Below, piece by piece: positions 1-6,981 of a DNA stretch of 10,929 bases. How positions within the stretch are numbered: the first letter of the stretch is position 1; the number at the start of each line of letters is the position of its first letter. A model generated the notes under the pieces. The model saw only the letters and a program-made list of their open reading frames with translations, was not told the origin of the DNA and searched no databases. This DNA is from JAZQNC01 sp045536155. Lineage in GTDB: Bacteria; Bacillota; Clostridia; Oscillospirales; CAG-272. The position numbers and the translations under genes are program-made. Location: positions 1-10,929 of the forward strand of contig JAZSMZ010000161.1 in the NCBI GenBank assembly GCA_045536155.1, in the 5' to 3' direction.

Positions 1-545
1 CGTATTTCGCGCTCGATGAACTTCTGACAGTCGTCAACTATCCAGCGGATGGGAGCATCGGCAAGTCCCGAAAGCTCTGCATTGCGTCTTGCCTGGGCAA
101 CCATGCCCTTGGCCGCGTCAACGTGACATACCGATGCGCCCGCTTTTGCGGCGGCAACGGTAGCGGCACCTGTATAGGCAAACAGATTGAGTACCTTTAT
201 CGGACGGTTCGCCTTTTTTATGAGCGAGGAAAACCAATCCCAGTTTGATGCCTGCTCGGGGAAGATGCCTGTGTGCTTGAATCCGGTGGGGCGAACGATG
301 AAATCGAGATCCGTATATGATATTTGCCACTCGGCGGGCAATTTATATACCTCCCAGTTTCCGCCTCCCTTTGAGGAGCGCGAATAGACGGCATCGGCAC
401 GCTTCCAAGCGGGATGCTTTTTCATGCCCTTCCAGATTATCGACGGGTCGGGACGGATCAGTATATATTTGCCCCATCTTTCGAGCCTCTCTCCGTCTGA
501 GGCATCGAGCAGGGCGTAGTCTTTCCAATTTTTCGATGTAAACAT
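1..545 (-). CDS. Class I SAM-dependent RNA methyltransferase, RlmI/RlmK-like (3' part missing)
   Basis: The leftward reading frame starts at the ATG at 545-543 and stays open for 181 codons to the window edge, so the C-terminus is missing. Motif I of the Rossmann methyltransferase fold is visible as VLNLFAYTGAAT (about residues 119-130), followed by the acidic strand HVDAAKGMVAQARRN. The frame ends in RWIVDDCQKFIEREIR, which in the family leads into the catalytic DPPSYG motif, here outside the window. The N-terminus (NWKDYALLDASDGERLERWG) lacks the PUA domain of E. coli RlmI; this shorter type is common in Clostridia. Family knowledge suggests methylation of a base in 23S rRNA, but the exact target cannot be read from sequence. 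An AAGG ribosome binding site lies 7 nt before the start. The gene begins 30 nt after the ruvB stop, so it is probably the last gene seen of the ruvCAB operon. Confidence 0.85.
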   Translation of the reverse strand, partial: MFTSKNWKDYALLDASDGERLERWGKYILIRPDPSIIWKGMKKHPAWKRADAVYSRSSKGGGNWEVYKLPAEWQISYTDLDFIVRPTGFKHTGIFPEQASNWDWFSSLIKKANRPIKVLNLFAYTGAATVAAAKAGASVCHVDAAKGMVAQARRNAELSGLADAPIRWIVDDCQKFIEREI

Positions 546-575
546 AGTCTTGCCTTGTCTGAAATTTATTTTTGA

Positions 576-1643
576 TTATAAAAGCTTTTGTTGGCCGTCA
601 TCGCTCAATTTCGGCTTGATTTTTAAATGCTCGTATGCGAGAGGAGTTGCACAGCGTCCTCGGGGAGTGCGGGATAAAAAGCCGATCTGCATGAGGTAGG
701 GCTCGTAAACGTCTTCAATGGTGATCGCCTCCTCGCCGACAGTTGCCGAGAGCGTTTCAAGGCCGACGGGGCCGCCGTCGTAAATGCGAATGATCGTTTC
801 GAGCATACGTCTGTCAAGATTGTCAAGACCGAGGTGGTCGATTTCCAGCTTTTCGAGCGCAAAGGCCGCGATCTCGCGGTCGATTATGCCCTTGCCGAGC
901 ACCTGAGCAAAGTCGCGCACGCGGCGTAAAAGTCGGTTTGCGATACGGGGTGTACCTCTCGAGCGCGATGCGATCTCACGCGCGCCGACCTCGTCAATAT
1001 CTATGCCGAGTATGCCGGCAGAGCGCTTGACGATGTCGCAAAGCTCGTCGGGAGTGTAAAGCTCAAGCTTCAAAAGTACGCCGAAACGGTCGCGGAGCGG
1101 AGTGGAAAGCTGGCCTGCTCGTGTTGTTGCGCCGATCAGAGTGAATTTGGGCAGATTTATCGGGATACTGCGCGCGGCGGGGCCCTTGCCTATGATAATG
1201 TCGAGCGAGTAGTCCTCCATTGCGGGATAGAGTATTTCCTCGACCGAGCGCTGTAAGCGGTGGATCTCGTCGATAAAGAGGATGTCCCCTTCGCCGAGGT
1301 TTGTCAGAAGCGCCGCTAAGTCGCCTGCCTTTTCGATAGCGGGACCGCTGGTGACGCGGATGTTGCAGTTCATCTCGTTTGCAATGATGTTCGCAAGGGT
1401 GGTCTTACCGAGACCGGGAGGGCCGTAGAGCAGCACGTGGTCGAGCTGCTCGCCGCGCTGTCTTGCTGCCTCGATGTATACACGAAGGTTTTCCTTCGCC
1501 TTTTGCTGACCGACGTATTCGTCAAGCGTTTTGGGACGAAGACTCTGCTCGTTGAGCGAATCCTCTTCGATAACTGTCGAGGATACTATGCGACTTTCGT
1601 AATCGTCTTCTTCGATCATGTCGATGTTGTTCTTGATTGCCAA
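576..1643 (-). CDS. ruvB: RuvB, Holliday-junction branch-migration ATPase
   Basis: This 355-residue AAA+ motor forms hexameric rings that pump DNA through the RuvA-bound Holliday junction. Visible parts in order are Walker A GPPGLGKTT (residues 74-82), Walker B ILFIDEIHRL (121-130), sensor 1 GATTRAG (171-177), the arginine-finger segment LRDRFG (183-188), RGTPRIANRLLRR of the sensor 2 region (229-241) and the C-terminal winged helix ending in GFLSRTPRGRCATPLAYEHL. The chosen start is TTG at 1643, because GGAGGT lies 8 nt before it; the next in-frame ATG (codon 9, MIEEDD) has no ribosome binding site. The N-terminus is therefore slightly longer than in many RuvB proteins. The gene follows ruvA after 16 nt and is read with ruvC and ruvA. 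All key residues are present and identification is secure. Confidence 0.98.
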   Translation of the reverse strand: MAIKNNIDMIEEDDYESRIVSSTVIEEDSLNEQSLRPKTLDEYVGQQKAKENLRVYIEAARQRGEQLDHVLLYGPPGLGKTTLANIIANEMNCNIRVTSGPAIEKAGDLAALLTNLGEGDILFIDEIHRLQRSVEEILYPAMEDYSLDIIIGKGPAARSIPINLPKFTLIGATTRAGQLSTPLRDRFGVLLKLELYTPDELCDIVKRSAGILGIDIDEVGAREIASRSRGTPRIANRLLRRVRDFAQVLGKGIIDREIAAFALEKLEIDHLGLDNLDRRMLETIIRIYDGGPVGLETLSATVGEEAITIEDVYEPYLMQIGFLSRTPRGRCATPLAYEHLKIKPKLSDDGQQKLL

Positions 1644-1659
1644 AGTGAGCTACCTCCGT

Positions 1660-2265
1660 TCAGTTTTTCATCAGACGCTTGAGCGACTCTTTGATTATAT
1701 CCTCAAGTGAGAGGGAAGCGGTATCAAGTCCGCGCATGGCGGATATTGCCTCGCTTCTGGTATATCCCAAAACCATAAGGGTGTTTTGTGCATCCGATAC
1801 CTTGTTGGAATCGGTTTCGAAATTGTCGGCGTAGTCTGCTGCGCCCTCGCTCTGGACCTCGCGGGATATTTTGTCTTTAAGCTCGAGCACTATTCTTGCC
1901 GCTGTCTTTGCGCCGACACCCGATGCACGCGCAAGCATTTTTGTGTCCGATGTGGTAACGGCGAGTGCGAATTGCTCGGCGGAAAGAAGTGAAAGAATGG
2001 ACATTGCCGCCTTGGGACCAACTCCCGAAACGGATATGAGCATTCTGAACGATGCCAGCTCCTGCTGAGTTGCAAAGCCGAAGAGCTCCATATCGTCCTC
2101 GCGAACGGCCAAGTGGGTAAAGAGCTTTACCTTCTGACCGATCTTGCCGGCAACGGCACCCTGAGTGGAGCCGCTTATGGTCAGCTTGTATCCTACTCCG
2201 CCGCAGTCGATAACGGCAACGTTGAGTTCTGTGAGCGCAAGCTCACCGCAGATGTAATAATACAT
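1660..2265 (-). CDS. ruvA: RuvA, Holliday-junction DNA-binding subunit
   Basis: RuvA tetramers bind the four-way junction and load RuvB rings on two opposite arms. The protein has 201 residues, the normal family length. The N-terminal OB-fold begins MYYYICGELA and includes the segment GVGYKL and the strand HLAVREDDMELFGF (51-64). Two helix-hairpin-helix motifs follow, LISVSGVGPKAA (76-87) and RASGVGAKTAARIVLELKDK (113-132), the second with the classic GVGxKTA. After an acidic linker (about 138-158), the RuvB-contacting domain III runs from ALGY-like NTLMVLGYTRSEA to the C-terminus. The frame extends 25 codons upstream, but that part overlaps ruvC; the ATG at 2265 has AGGA 7-8 nt ahead and gives the expected N-terminus. 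The gap after the ruvC stop is 14 nt, consistent with co-transcription. Confidence 0.97.
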   Translation of the reverse strand: MYYYICGELALTELNVAVIDCGGVGYKLTISGSTQGAVAGKIGQKVKLFTHLAVREDDMELFGFATQQELASFRMLISVSGVGPKAAMSILSLLSAEQFALAVTTSDTKMLARASGVGAKTAARIVLELKDKISREVQSEGAADYADNFETDSNKVSDAQNTLMVLGYTRSEAISAMRGLDTASLSLEDIIKESLKRLMKN

Positions 2266-2279
2266 AATCCCGTCCTGAT

Positions 2280-2786
2280 TTAGATTTGTTGTTGGTTGAA
2301 ATACTGACCCAGTCTCGATCCGCCGCAGTGTGCATGACAAATTGCAATGGCGAGCGCATCGGCGGTGTCGTCGAGCTTAGGGACCCGGTTAAGCTTCAAA
2401 ATAACCTTTACAAGCTCAATTACCTGATTTTTCTCGGCGCGTCCGTATCCGACGACCGATTGCTTTACCTGCAAAGGAGTGTACTCCGAAATTTTCACAC
2501 CGTTCTGCCTTGCGCAGAGAAGTATTACGCCTCGCGCTTCGGCCACCGTAATCGCTGTTGTCTGGTTGGTGTTGAAGAAAAGCTCCTCGATGGCGATATC
2601 GTCGGGGCGGTACATTTTGATTATGGTGTCAAGATCCTCATAGATAGTTTTAAGCCGCTCCTCGACCGGTGTATGTGCCGGAGTTTCGATAGAGCCGTAA
2701 GCTATGGTCTTGAATCTGTTGTTTTTGAATTCGATAACCCCATATCCTACAATGGCAAGTCCGGGGTCGATGCCCAAAATTATCAT
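2280..2786 (-). CDS. ruvC: RuvC, crossover junction endodeoxyribonuclease (Holliday-junction resolvase)
   Basis: RuvC dimers cut Holliday junctions symmetrically using two metal ions. The acidic active site is complete: Asp7 in MIILGIDPG, the Glu pair at 67-68 in DIAIEELFF, and the aspartates of KLDDTADALAIA near the C-terminus. The protein has 168 residues, typical of the family. A GTG codon two positions upstream (2792) is also in frame, but it is part of the GAGGTG ribosome binding site itself. The ATG at 2786, 5 nt after GAGG, is the likelier start and gives the canonical N-terminus. It is the first gene of the leftward ruvC-ruvA-ruvB-methyltransferase unit; a sigma-A-like promoter lies about 35 nt upstream. 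No Gram-positive LexA box of the GAAC-N4-GTTC form is seen there, so SOS control is not evident. Confidence 0.97.
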   Translation of the reverse strand: MIILGIDPGLAIVGYGVIEFKNNRFKTIAYGSIETPAHTPVEERLKTIYEDLDTIIKMYRPDDIAIEELFFNTNQTTAITVAEARGVILLCARQNGVKISEYTPLQVKQSVVGYGRAEKNQVIELVKVILKLNRVPKLDDTADALAIAICHAHCGGSRLGQYFNQQQI

Positions 2787-2827
2787 TTCCACCTCAAAAT
2801 AATACTACGGCATGATACTAATAAACC

Positions 2828-2856
2828 ATTGTATCACAAATAGTGCATATTGTCGA
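2828..2856 (-). promoter_or_regulatory. Sigma-A-type promoter of the ruvCAB operon
   Basis: On the minus strand TCGACA (complement of 2851-2856) stands 17 nt before TACAAT (complement of 2828-2833). A TGA precedes the -10 box, giving an extended -10. Transcription would start near 2821 and leave a leader of about 35 nt before the ruvC ATG. The match is 5 of 6 at each hexamer. Confidence 0.65.
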
Positions 2857-2917
2857 TAGTTTTTTGTAAATATTTTTAATGTAATAAAAATAAATTTATA
2901 TTGTTTTACATCCGTAC

Positions 2918-2946
2918 TTTACATTGCCGAAAAAGTATGCTATAAT
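2918..2946 (+). promoter_or_regulatory. Sigma-A promoter of the DUF951-yfhO unit
   Basis: TTTACA at 2918-2923, a 17-nt spacer and a perfect TATAAT at 2941-2946 preceded by TGC (extended -10). The start point would be near 2953, giving a leader of about 28 nt. It is divergent from the ruvCAB promoter; their -35 boxes are about 60 nt apart across very AT-rich DNA. Confidence 0.75.
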
Positions 2947-2980
2947 TGGGAAAAAGATCAAAAAGAAACGGAGGGGAAAA

Positions 2981-3178
2981 ATGAAGATCGTAAAGCTTGT
3001 AGTGGGCGATATTTTAACGATGAAAAAGAACCACCCCTGCGGATGCGACACGCTCGAAGTGATGCGTGTCGGCTCGGATATACGCATTAAATGCACGTTA
3101 TGCGGACGCGATACGGTCGTGCCCCGCGTTAAGCTTGAAAAGAATATACGTGCCGTAAACGGCGAAAAGTTAAAGTAA
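2981..3178 (+). CDS. DUF951 family small zinc-ribbon-like protein
   Basis: A 65-residue protein of the DUF951 family, whose molecular role is not established. The family signature is clear: an N-terminal beta segment (VKLVVGDILTMKKNHPCGC), then TLEVMRVGSDIRIKCTLCGRDTVVPR. Four cysteines, Cys20, Cys22, Cys38 and Cys41 (the last pair as CxxC), could hold one zinc ion; metal binding is inference. The frame extends 19 codons upstream, but that part runs over the promoter, whereas the ATG at 2981 has a strong GGAGGGG ahead of it. The yfhO-like gene follows after 44 nt with no terminator between, so the two are probably co-transcribed. Family assignment is firm; function is not. Confidence 0.93.
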   Translation: MKIVKLVVGDILTMKKNHPCGCDTLEVMRVGSDIRIKCTLCGRDTVVPRVKLEKNIRAVNGEKLK

Positions 3179-3222
3179 ACGATTGTAAAATCTAAGGAAA
3201 ACCGAAAGGATCAAAGAGAAAA

Positions 3223-5943
3223 ATGAATTTCCACTTTTTCAAAAAGAAAGATGACATTCAAAATCAATTTGACAGACCTAAGGAATCGTACGGGGCGGTG
3301 TTGGCGCTTGCGTTCATTATCCCCGCCGCGTTGCTCTATCTCATCTATATTGCCATGGAGGTCTGGCCCTTCGGAAACGGCTCGGTATTGGTGCTCGACC
3401 TAAACGGTCAGTACGTCTATTTCTTCGAGGATCTGAGAAATAAGATACTCAACGGAGGCAGTCTGCTCTATACTTGGTCGCGCTCGCTCGGCGGCGAGTT
3501 TATGGGCATTTTTGCCTACTATATCGCCAGTCCGTTCTCCTTTTTGGTTGCCCTCTTCCCAAAGGATTATATAACCGAAGCGCTGCTCGTTATCTTCCTT
3601 TTGAAGTGCGGCTCCTGCGGCTTTACGATGGCACTCTATCTGTCAAAGTCACGCCCGACAAATAAGCTTAATACAGTCATTTTCTCCACCATGTACGCCG
3701 TCTGCTCCTACGCGGTCGTTCAGGCGCACAATACCATGTGGATCGACGAAATGATCTTTTTGCCCCTGCTTGTTTTAGGTGTCGAGCGTCTTATAACCAA
3801 GCGTCAGTTTGCTCTCTATACAGCTTCGCTCGCGTTTGCTTGTCTGACAAGCTTTTACATCGGATACATGATGTGTATTTTCACATTCCTGTATTTCTTT
3901 TACTACTATGCCGCGCACGATAAAGATTACGAAAACAATTTCTACGAAGAAAAGTATCACTTCATAAAATCTCTGCTCAGAATAGCGCTGTATTCGGCAA
4001 TAGCCATCGCCATTGCGATGGTGATAATCTATCCCGCCTACACCTCGCTTCAATTCGGCAAAAACGATTTCCAGAATCCCGATCTGACCTTCAAGCAGAA
4101 ATTCGATTTCCTCGATATGCTTGCAAAGCTCTATCCCGGATCGTACGATACCGTCCGCCCGACCGGACTCCCCTTCATTTACTGCGGAGTTCTGACTCTT
4201 ATCCTTCTCCCCGTTTATTTCATCACAAAGAGCGTCAAAACGCGCGAAAAGGTAATGACCGGCCTATTGATGGCGGCGATCGTTTTCTCCTTCAACGGCT
4301 CGACTATCGATATTTTCTGGCACGGCATGCAAAAGCCCAACTGGCTTAATTACCGCTACAGCTTCATGCTCGTTTTCCTCATGGTAGTATGCGCGTATAA
4401 GGCGTTCAACGATTTGCATAATATCGAATATAAGTACGTTCTCGGCGTTACCGGTATACTCGGACTTTTAATACTGATAATCCAGAAGCAGGACTACGAA
4501 TGGCTCAAGGATATATCCTGCGTATGGCTTTCTCTGGCTTGCCTTGCAGCCTATGCAATAGCCCTTCACCCCATCAACAAAGACTATATGCGCCACAACG
4601 CGCGCTCGATCTTGCTTATCATCGTCTGCCTTGAACTGTTTATTTCGGGCGTACTCGATGAGGTGGCACTCGATGATGACGTTGTATACAGCAAGAGAAC
4701 GTCGTACAGAAGCTACATCGAAAAATATCAGCCGGTAGTCGATATTGTCAAAGAGTACGACGAGGAGAATTTCAGCTCGGAATTCTACCGCATGGAAAAG
4801 AACAATCACCGCAAGACAAACGACTCTATGGCGCTCGGTTTCAAGGGTATCTCAAACTCCACCTCGACCCTCAATGCATCTGTTATAAAGCTGCTCAACA
4901 AGATGGGATACGCCTCCAAATCGCACTGGACAAAGTATCTCGGCGGTACTCCCGTTGCCGATTCGCTGCTCGGCCTTAAATACCTCATTTTCACAAGCGA
5001 TTCCGATCAGAATCTTTATGAAAATATCTATGCCGACGAGGGAAAGAAGATATGGGCATATTATAACCCGTACGCTCTCTCACTCCTCTGCGCGGCAGAA
5101 GATGATCTATATGAGATCGCAGAGCTTGACGAATACGATACTCCCTTTGAATTCTTAAACGATCTCGTTACTGCGATGCTCGGCGAAGATGAGCAGATCA
5201 AGCTTTTCAAGCCCATTTACATCGATGATATCACTACCGAAAACCTCGAAACGACATATACCTCGGGACATAAGAAATATAAGCCGGTAAGCTCCGCAAA
5301 GAACAAGAGAGTGCTCTTTGATTTCACCGCTGTCGGCGATAATGAAATATTCTGCTACTTCCCGAGTACCTGGAAGCGCGAGGTAAAGATGACCCTCAAC
5401 GGAGAGGACATCGGCACTTATTTTGCAAACGAAACGTACCGAATCGTCGACCTCGGTAAGTTCAGCGACGGCGAACAGCTTATTTTGTCGATGTCGCTCC
5501 AGCAGGACGACCTTTACATGATGAGCTCCGTCGACTACTTCTACTACCTCGACTATGAGCTTTTCGAAGATGTAATGACCCGCCTTGGCGAAGGCAATAT
5601 GAACATCACACATTTCGAGGATACTCTTATCGAGGGCAATATCTCCGTCGGAGAGGACAGAAACATCGTTTATACCTCCATTCCTTACGACGAGGGTTGG
5701 ATCGTAAGTGTTGACGGCGAAAGAGTTGAGCTCAAAAAGGCTCTCGGCTCGCTTCTTTCCTTTGAAATAGGGGCAGGAGATCACGATATCCGCCTCGAGT
5801 ATAAGCCCAAGTGCTTCACCGTCGGTGTCATGGTGTCAGCGGCAGGTCTTGTATCCTTTGCCGTAGCGGCGTTTGTGTCAAATGCAGTTAATAAAAAGAG
5901 ACACAGACGATTTGTGTCGCAGGGAAGCGAAATCAAGTTTTAA
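3223..5943 (+). CDS. YfhO-family membrane protein (GT-C-like glycosyltransferase)
   Basis: This 906-residue polytopic protein matches the YfhO family. Residues 24-46 form the first membrane helix, followed by the conserved extracytoplasmic loop LDLNGQYVYFFEDLRNKI (59-76) and YTWSRSLGGEFMGIFAYY. Around twelve further hydrophobic segments run to about residue 478, including HNTMWIDEMIFLPLL (169-183) and NWLNYRYSFM (373-382), both typical. A large soluble domain (about 480-862) ends in PYDEGWIVSVDGERVEL and is closed by one C-terminal helix (864-887) and a basic tail. In Bacillus subtilis, YfhO is the GT-C enzyme that adds GlcNAc to lipoteichoic acid from an undecaprenyl-phosphate sugar made by CsbB; transfer of that role to this protein is inference. 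No CsbB- or GtcA-like partner is in the window. An AAAGGA lies about 12 nt before the ATG. Reading frame intact. Confidence 0.9.
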   Translation: MNFHFFKKKDDIQNQFDRPKESYGAVLALAFIIPAALLYLIYIAMEVWPFGNGSVLVLDLNGQYVYFFEDLRNKILNGGSLLYTWSRSLGGEFMGIFAYYIASPFSFLVALFPKDYITEALLVIFLLKCGSCGFTMALYLSKSRPTNKLNTVIFSTMYAVCSYAVVQAHNTMWIDEMIFLPLLVLGVERLITKRQFALYTASLAFACLTSFYIGYMMCIFTFLYFFYYYAAHDKDYENNFYEEKYHFIKSLLRIALYSAIAIAIAMVIIYPAYTSLQFGKNDFQNPDLTFKQKFDFLDMLAKLYPGSYDTVRPTGLPFIYCGVLTLILLPVYFITKSVKTREKVMTGLLMAAIVFSFNGSTIDIFWHGMQKPNWLNYRYSFMLVFLMVVCAYKAFNDLHNIEYKYVLGVTGILGLLILIIQKQDYEWLKDISCVWLSLACLAAYAIALHPINKDYMRHNARSILLIIVCLELFISGVLDEVALDDDVVYSKRTSYRSYIEKYQPVVDIVKEYDEENFSSEFYRMEKNNHRKTNDSMALGFKGISNSTSTLNASVIKLLNKMGYASKSHWTKYLGGTPVADSLLGLKYLIFTSDSDQNLYENIYADEGKKIWAYYNPYALSLLCAAEDDLYEIAELDEYDTPFEFLNDLVTAMLGEDEQIKLFKPIYIDDITTENLETTYTSGHKKYKPVSSAKNKRVLFDFTAVGDNEIFCYFPSTWKREVKMTLNGEDIGTYFANETYRIVDLGKFSDGEQLILSMSLQQDDLYMMSSVDYFYYLDYELFEDVMTRLGEGNMNITHFEDTLIEGNISVGEDRNIVYTSIPYDEGWIVSVDGERVELKKALGSLLSFEIGAGDHDIRLEYKPKCFTVGVMVSAAGLVSFAVAAFVSNAVNKKRHRRFVSQGSEIKF

Positions 5944-5974
5944 AAACCTTTTCGGTAAAATTTCCATAAAAGAC

Positions 5975-6003
5975 TTGATAAAATGAAAAAATTGTTTTAT
6001 AAT
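5975..6003 (+). promoter_or_regulatory. Sigma-A promoter of the six-helix membrane protein gene
   Basis: TTGATA (5975-5980), a 17-nt spacer and a perfect TATAAT (5998-6003). The expected start near 6010 gives a leader of about 57 nt, AT-rich, ending in the ribosome binding site GGAGGAAAGG. No terminator was found between the yfhO-like stop and this promoter. Confidence 0.75.
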
Positions 6004-6066
6004 ATCAAAAACGATTTTTTCTTAAATCAATTTGTAAATTAAATATCTCTTTTCGGAGGAAAGGTA

Positions 6067-6867
6067 ATGTTTGTTCAAAAGATTGTTGACTACAAGTTCA
6101 ATATGATCATGCGACTTATCGCTGTCGCCGGTCTGTCGGTGCTCGGCGCAGGATTTTTAAACGAATTCTCGTTTGATTTCCTCGTTCATGCAGGCGCATC
6201 TCCCGTAGCGGTTAATATCTGGTCTGTTATCGTTGCTCTTCTTTGCACCTTTGCAGGATTCGGCGCACAGACCCTTTACGCAAAGCTCAAGTTCATCGAG
6301 CGCACAAGAGAAGACGGTACATACGAGAATACCGAGGCGTTTTTCCGCATCAACGATGCAAAGATCGCGCTTCTCGGCTCCATCATTCCCGCTGTGATCG
6401 TTGCCATCATCGTTGCAGTCAACTGCGGCAAGATCGATGCTGCCGTTGTTGATGAAGGCGCCGTTCTGAAGGTAACAGTACCGCTCATGGCCCTTGTTAT
6501 TTCCTATCTTTGCTCGCTCATCGGAGTTATCGCGTGGTTCTATCCTCACACCCGCCTTTGCGATAAGCGCGCTCTTATCGTTACCGGAATTACCCACGTA
6601 GCAGGCTATTTCATCAGCCTTCTTTTCCTCGGTAAGCATTCTTCTATTCTCCTTTGTACTTTCGACAGAATGGCAAAAATGCAGATGGAGGAAGACGGCA
6701 AGACCTTCAATATCTTCTCCTGGATTTTGTTTGTAATTATGTTTGCTGTCCTTATCACCTGCAGCATCGTAAACGAAAAGCACTATGACAAGCTCAATAA
6801 GGTCTACCGTGAAATGACCGGTCAGAACAAGAAGCGTCTCCGTGCAAAGAGAAGATTCGGCGACTGA
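6067..6867 (+). CDS. Unrecognised six-helix membrane protein
   Basis: I do not recognise a family. The 266-residue product has six likely membrane helices: about 14-33, 47-68, 99-118, 136-158, 168-189 and 214-233. The first follows a short N-terminus (MFVQKIVDYKFNM) and there is no cleavable signal peptide. Loops are modest: a charged stretch at 73-98 (KLKFIERTREDGTYENTEAF) after helix 2, and an extracytoplasmic-looking GKIDAAVVDEGA loop after helix 3. The C-terminal tail is strongly basic (KKRLRAKRRF), suggesting a cytoplasmic end. The ATG at 6067 is preceded by GGAGGAAAGG, and the gene ends in tandem stops TGA-TAA. It has its own promoter and terminator, so it is a single-gene unit. The clean ribosome binding site and terminator support a real gene. 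A role in envelope function or transport cannot be decided from sequence. Confidence 0.85.
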   Translation: MFVQKIVDYKFNMIMRLIAVAGLSVLGAGFLNEFSFDFLVHAGASPVAVNIWSVIVALLCTFAGFGAQTLYAKLKFIERTREDGTYENTEAFFRINDAKIALLGSIIPAVIVAIIVAVNCGKIDAAVVDEGAVLKVTVPLMALVISYLCSLIGVIAWFYPHTRLCDKRALIVTGITHVAGYFISLLFLGKHSSILLCTFDRMAKMQMEEDGKTFNIFSWILFVIMFAVLITCSIVNEKHYDKLNKVYREMTGQNKKRLRAKRRFGD

Positions 6868-6885
6868 TAATTTTGTAAAAATAAT

Positions 6886-6917
6886 AATGCGCGACGTATT
6901 GAAATGCGTCGCGCATT
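6886..6917 (+). terminator. Intrinsic terminator-like hairpin after the six-helix membrane protein gene
   Basis: Perfect 11-bp arms AATGCGCGACG (6886-6896) and CGTCGCGCATT (6907-6917) around a 10-nt loop. They are followed by a short, interrupted T run (TTGTTAT). The hairpin begins 18 nt after the TGA stop. The arm is GC-rich but the U tract is weak, so termination may be partial. Confidence 0.75.
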
Positions 6918-6927
6918 TTGTTATAAT
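6899..6927 (+). promoter_or_regulatory. Sigma-A promoter of the CmpB-like/MBL operon, overlapping the terminator
   Basis: TTGAAA (6899-6904) lies in the loop of the upstream terminator, and a perfect TATAAT is at 6922-6927. The 17-nt spacer is the descending arm of the hairpin. Transcription would start near 6934, leaving a leader of about 48 nt. Confidence 0.65.
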
Positions 6928-6952
6928 GAATAAGGCGGATATTCTGTGTCAA

Positions 6953-6975
6953 TCCTTTTTTCATCGAAAAAAGGA
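6953..6975 (+). promoter_or_regulatory. Leader hairpin covering the Shine-Dalgarno sequence
   Basis: A perfect 10-bp inverted repeat, TCCTTTTTTC (6953-6962) and GAAAAAAGGA (6966-6975), with loop ATC. The right arm contains the first part of the ribosome binding site AAGGAGGG (6971-6978) of the CmpB-like gene starting at 6982. In RNA it is a U6-A6 stem capped by a G-C pair, pairing CCU with AGG of the SD. It is not a terminator, because no U tract follows. Confidence 0.6.
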
Positions 6976-6981
6976 GGGTAC

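Noticed and set aside
2286..2843. A long 185-codon rightward frame opposite ruvC
   Set aside because: It is antisense to a complete ruvC with all active-site residues; long shadow frames are common opposite such genes.
5155..5784. A 209-codon leftward frame inside the yfhO-like gene
   Set aside because: Antisense shadow; no ribosome binding site and no recognisable domain, while the plus-strand frame is an intact family member. The 208-codon frame opposite the six-helix gene is rejected for the same reason.
5943..5965. Terminator after the yfhO-like gene
   Set aside because: Only an ACC/GGT pairing is possible and no T run follows; readthrough into the next gene cannot be excluded.
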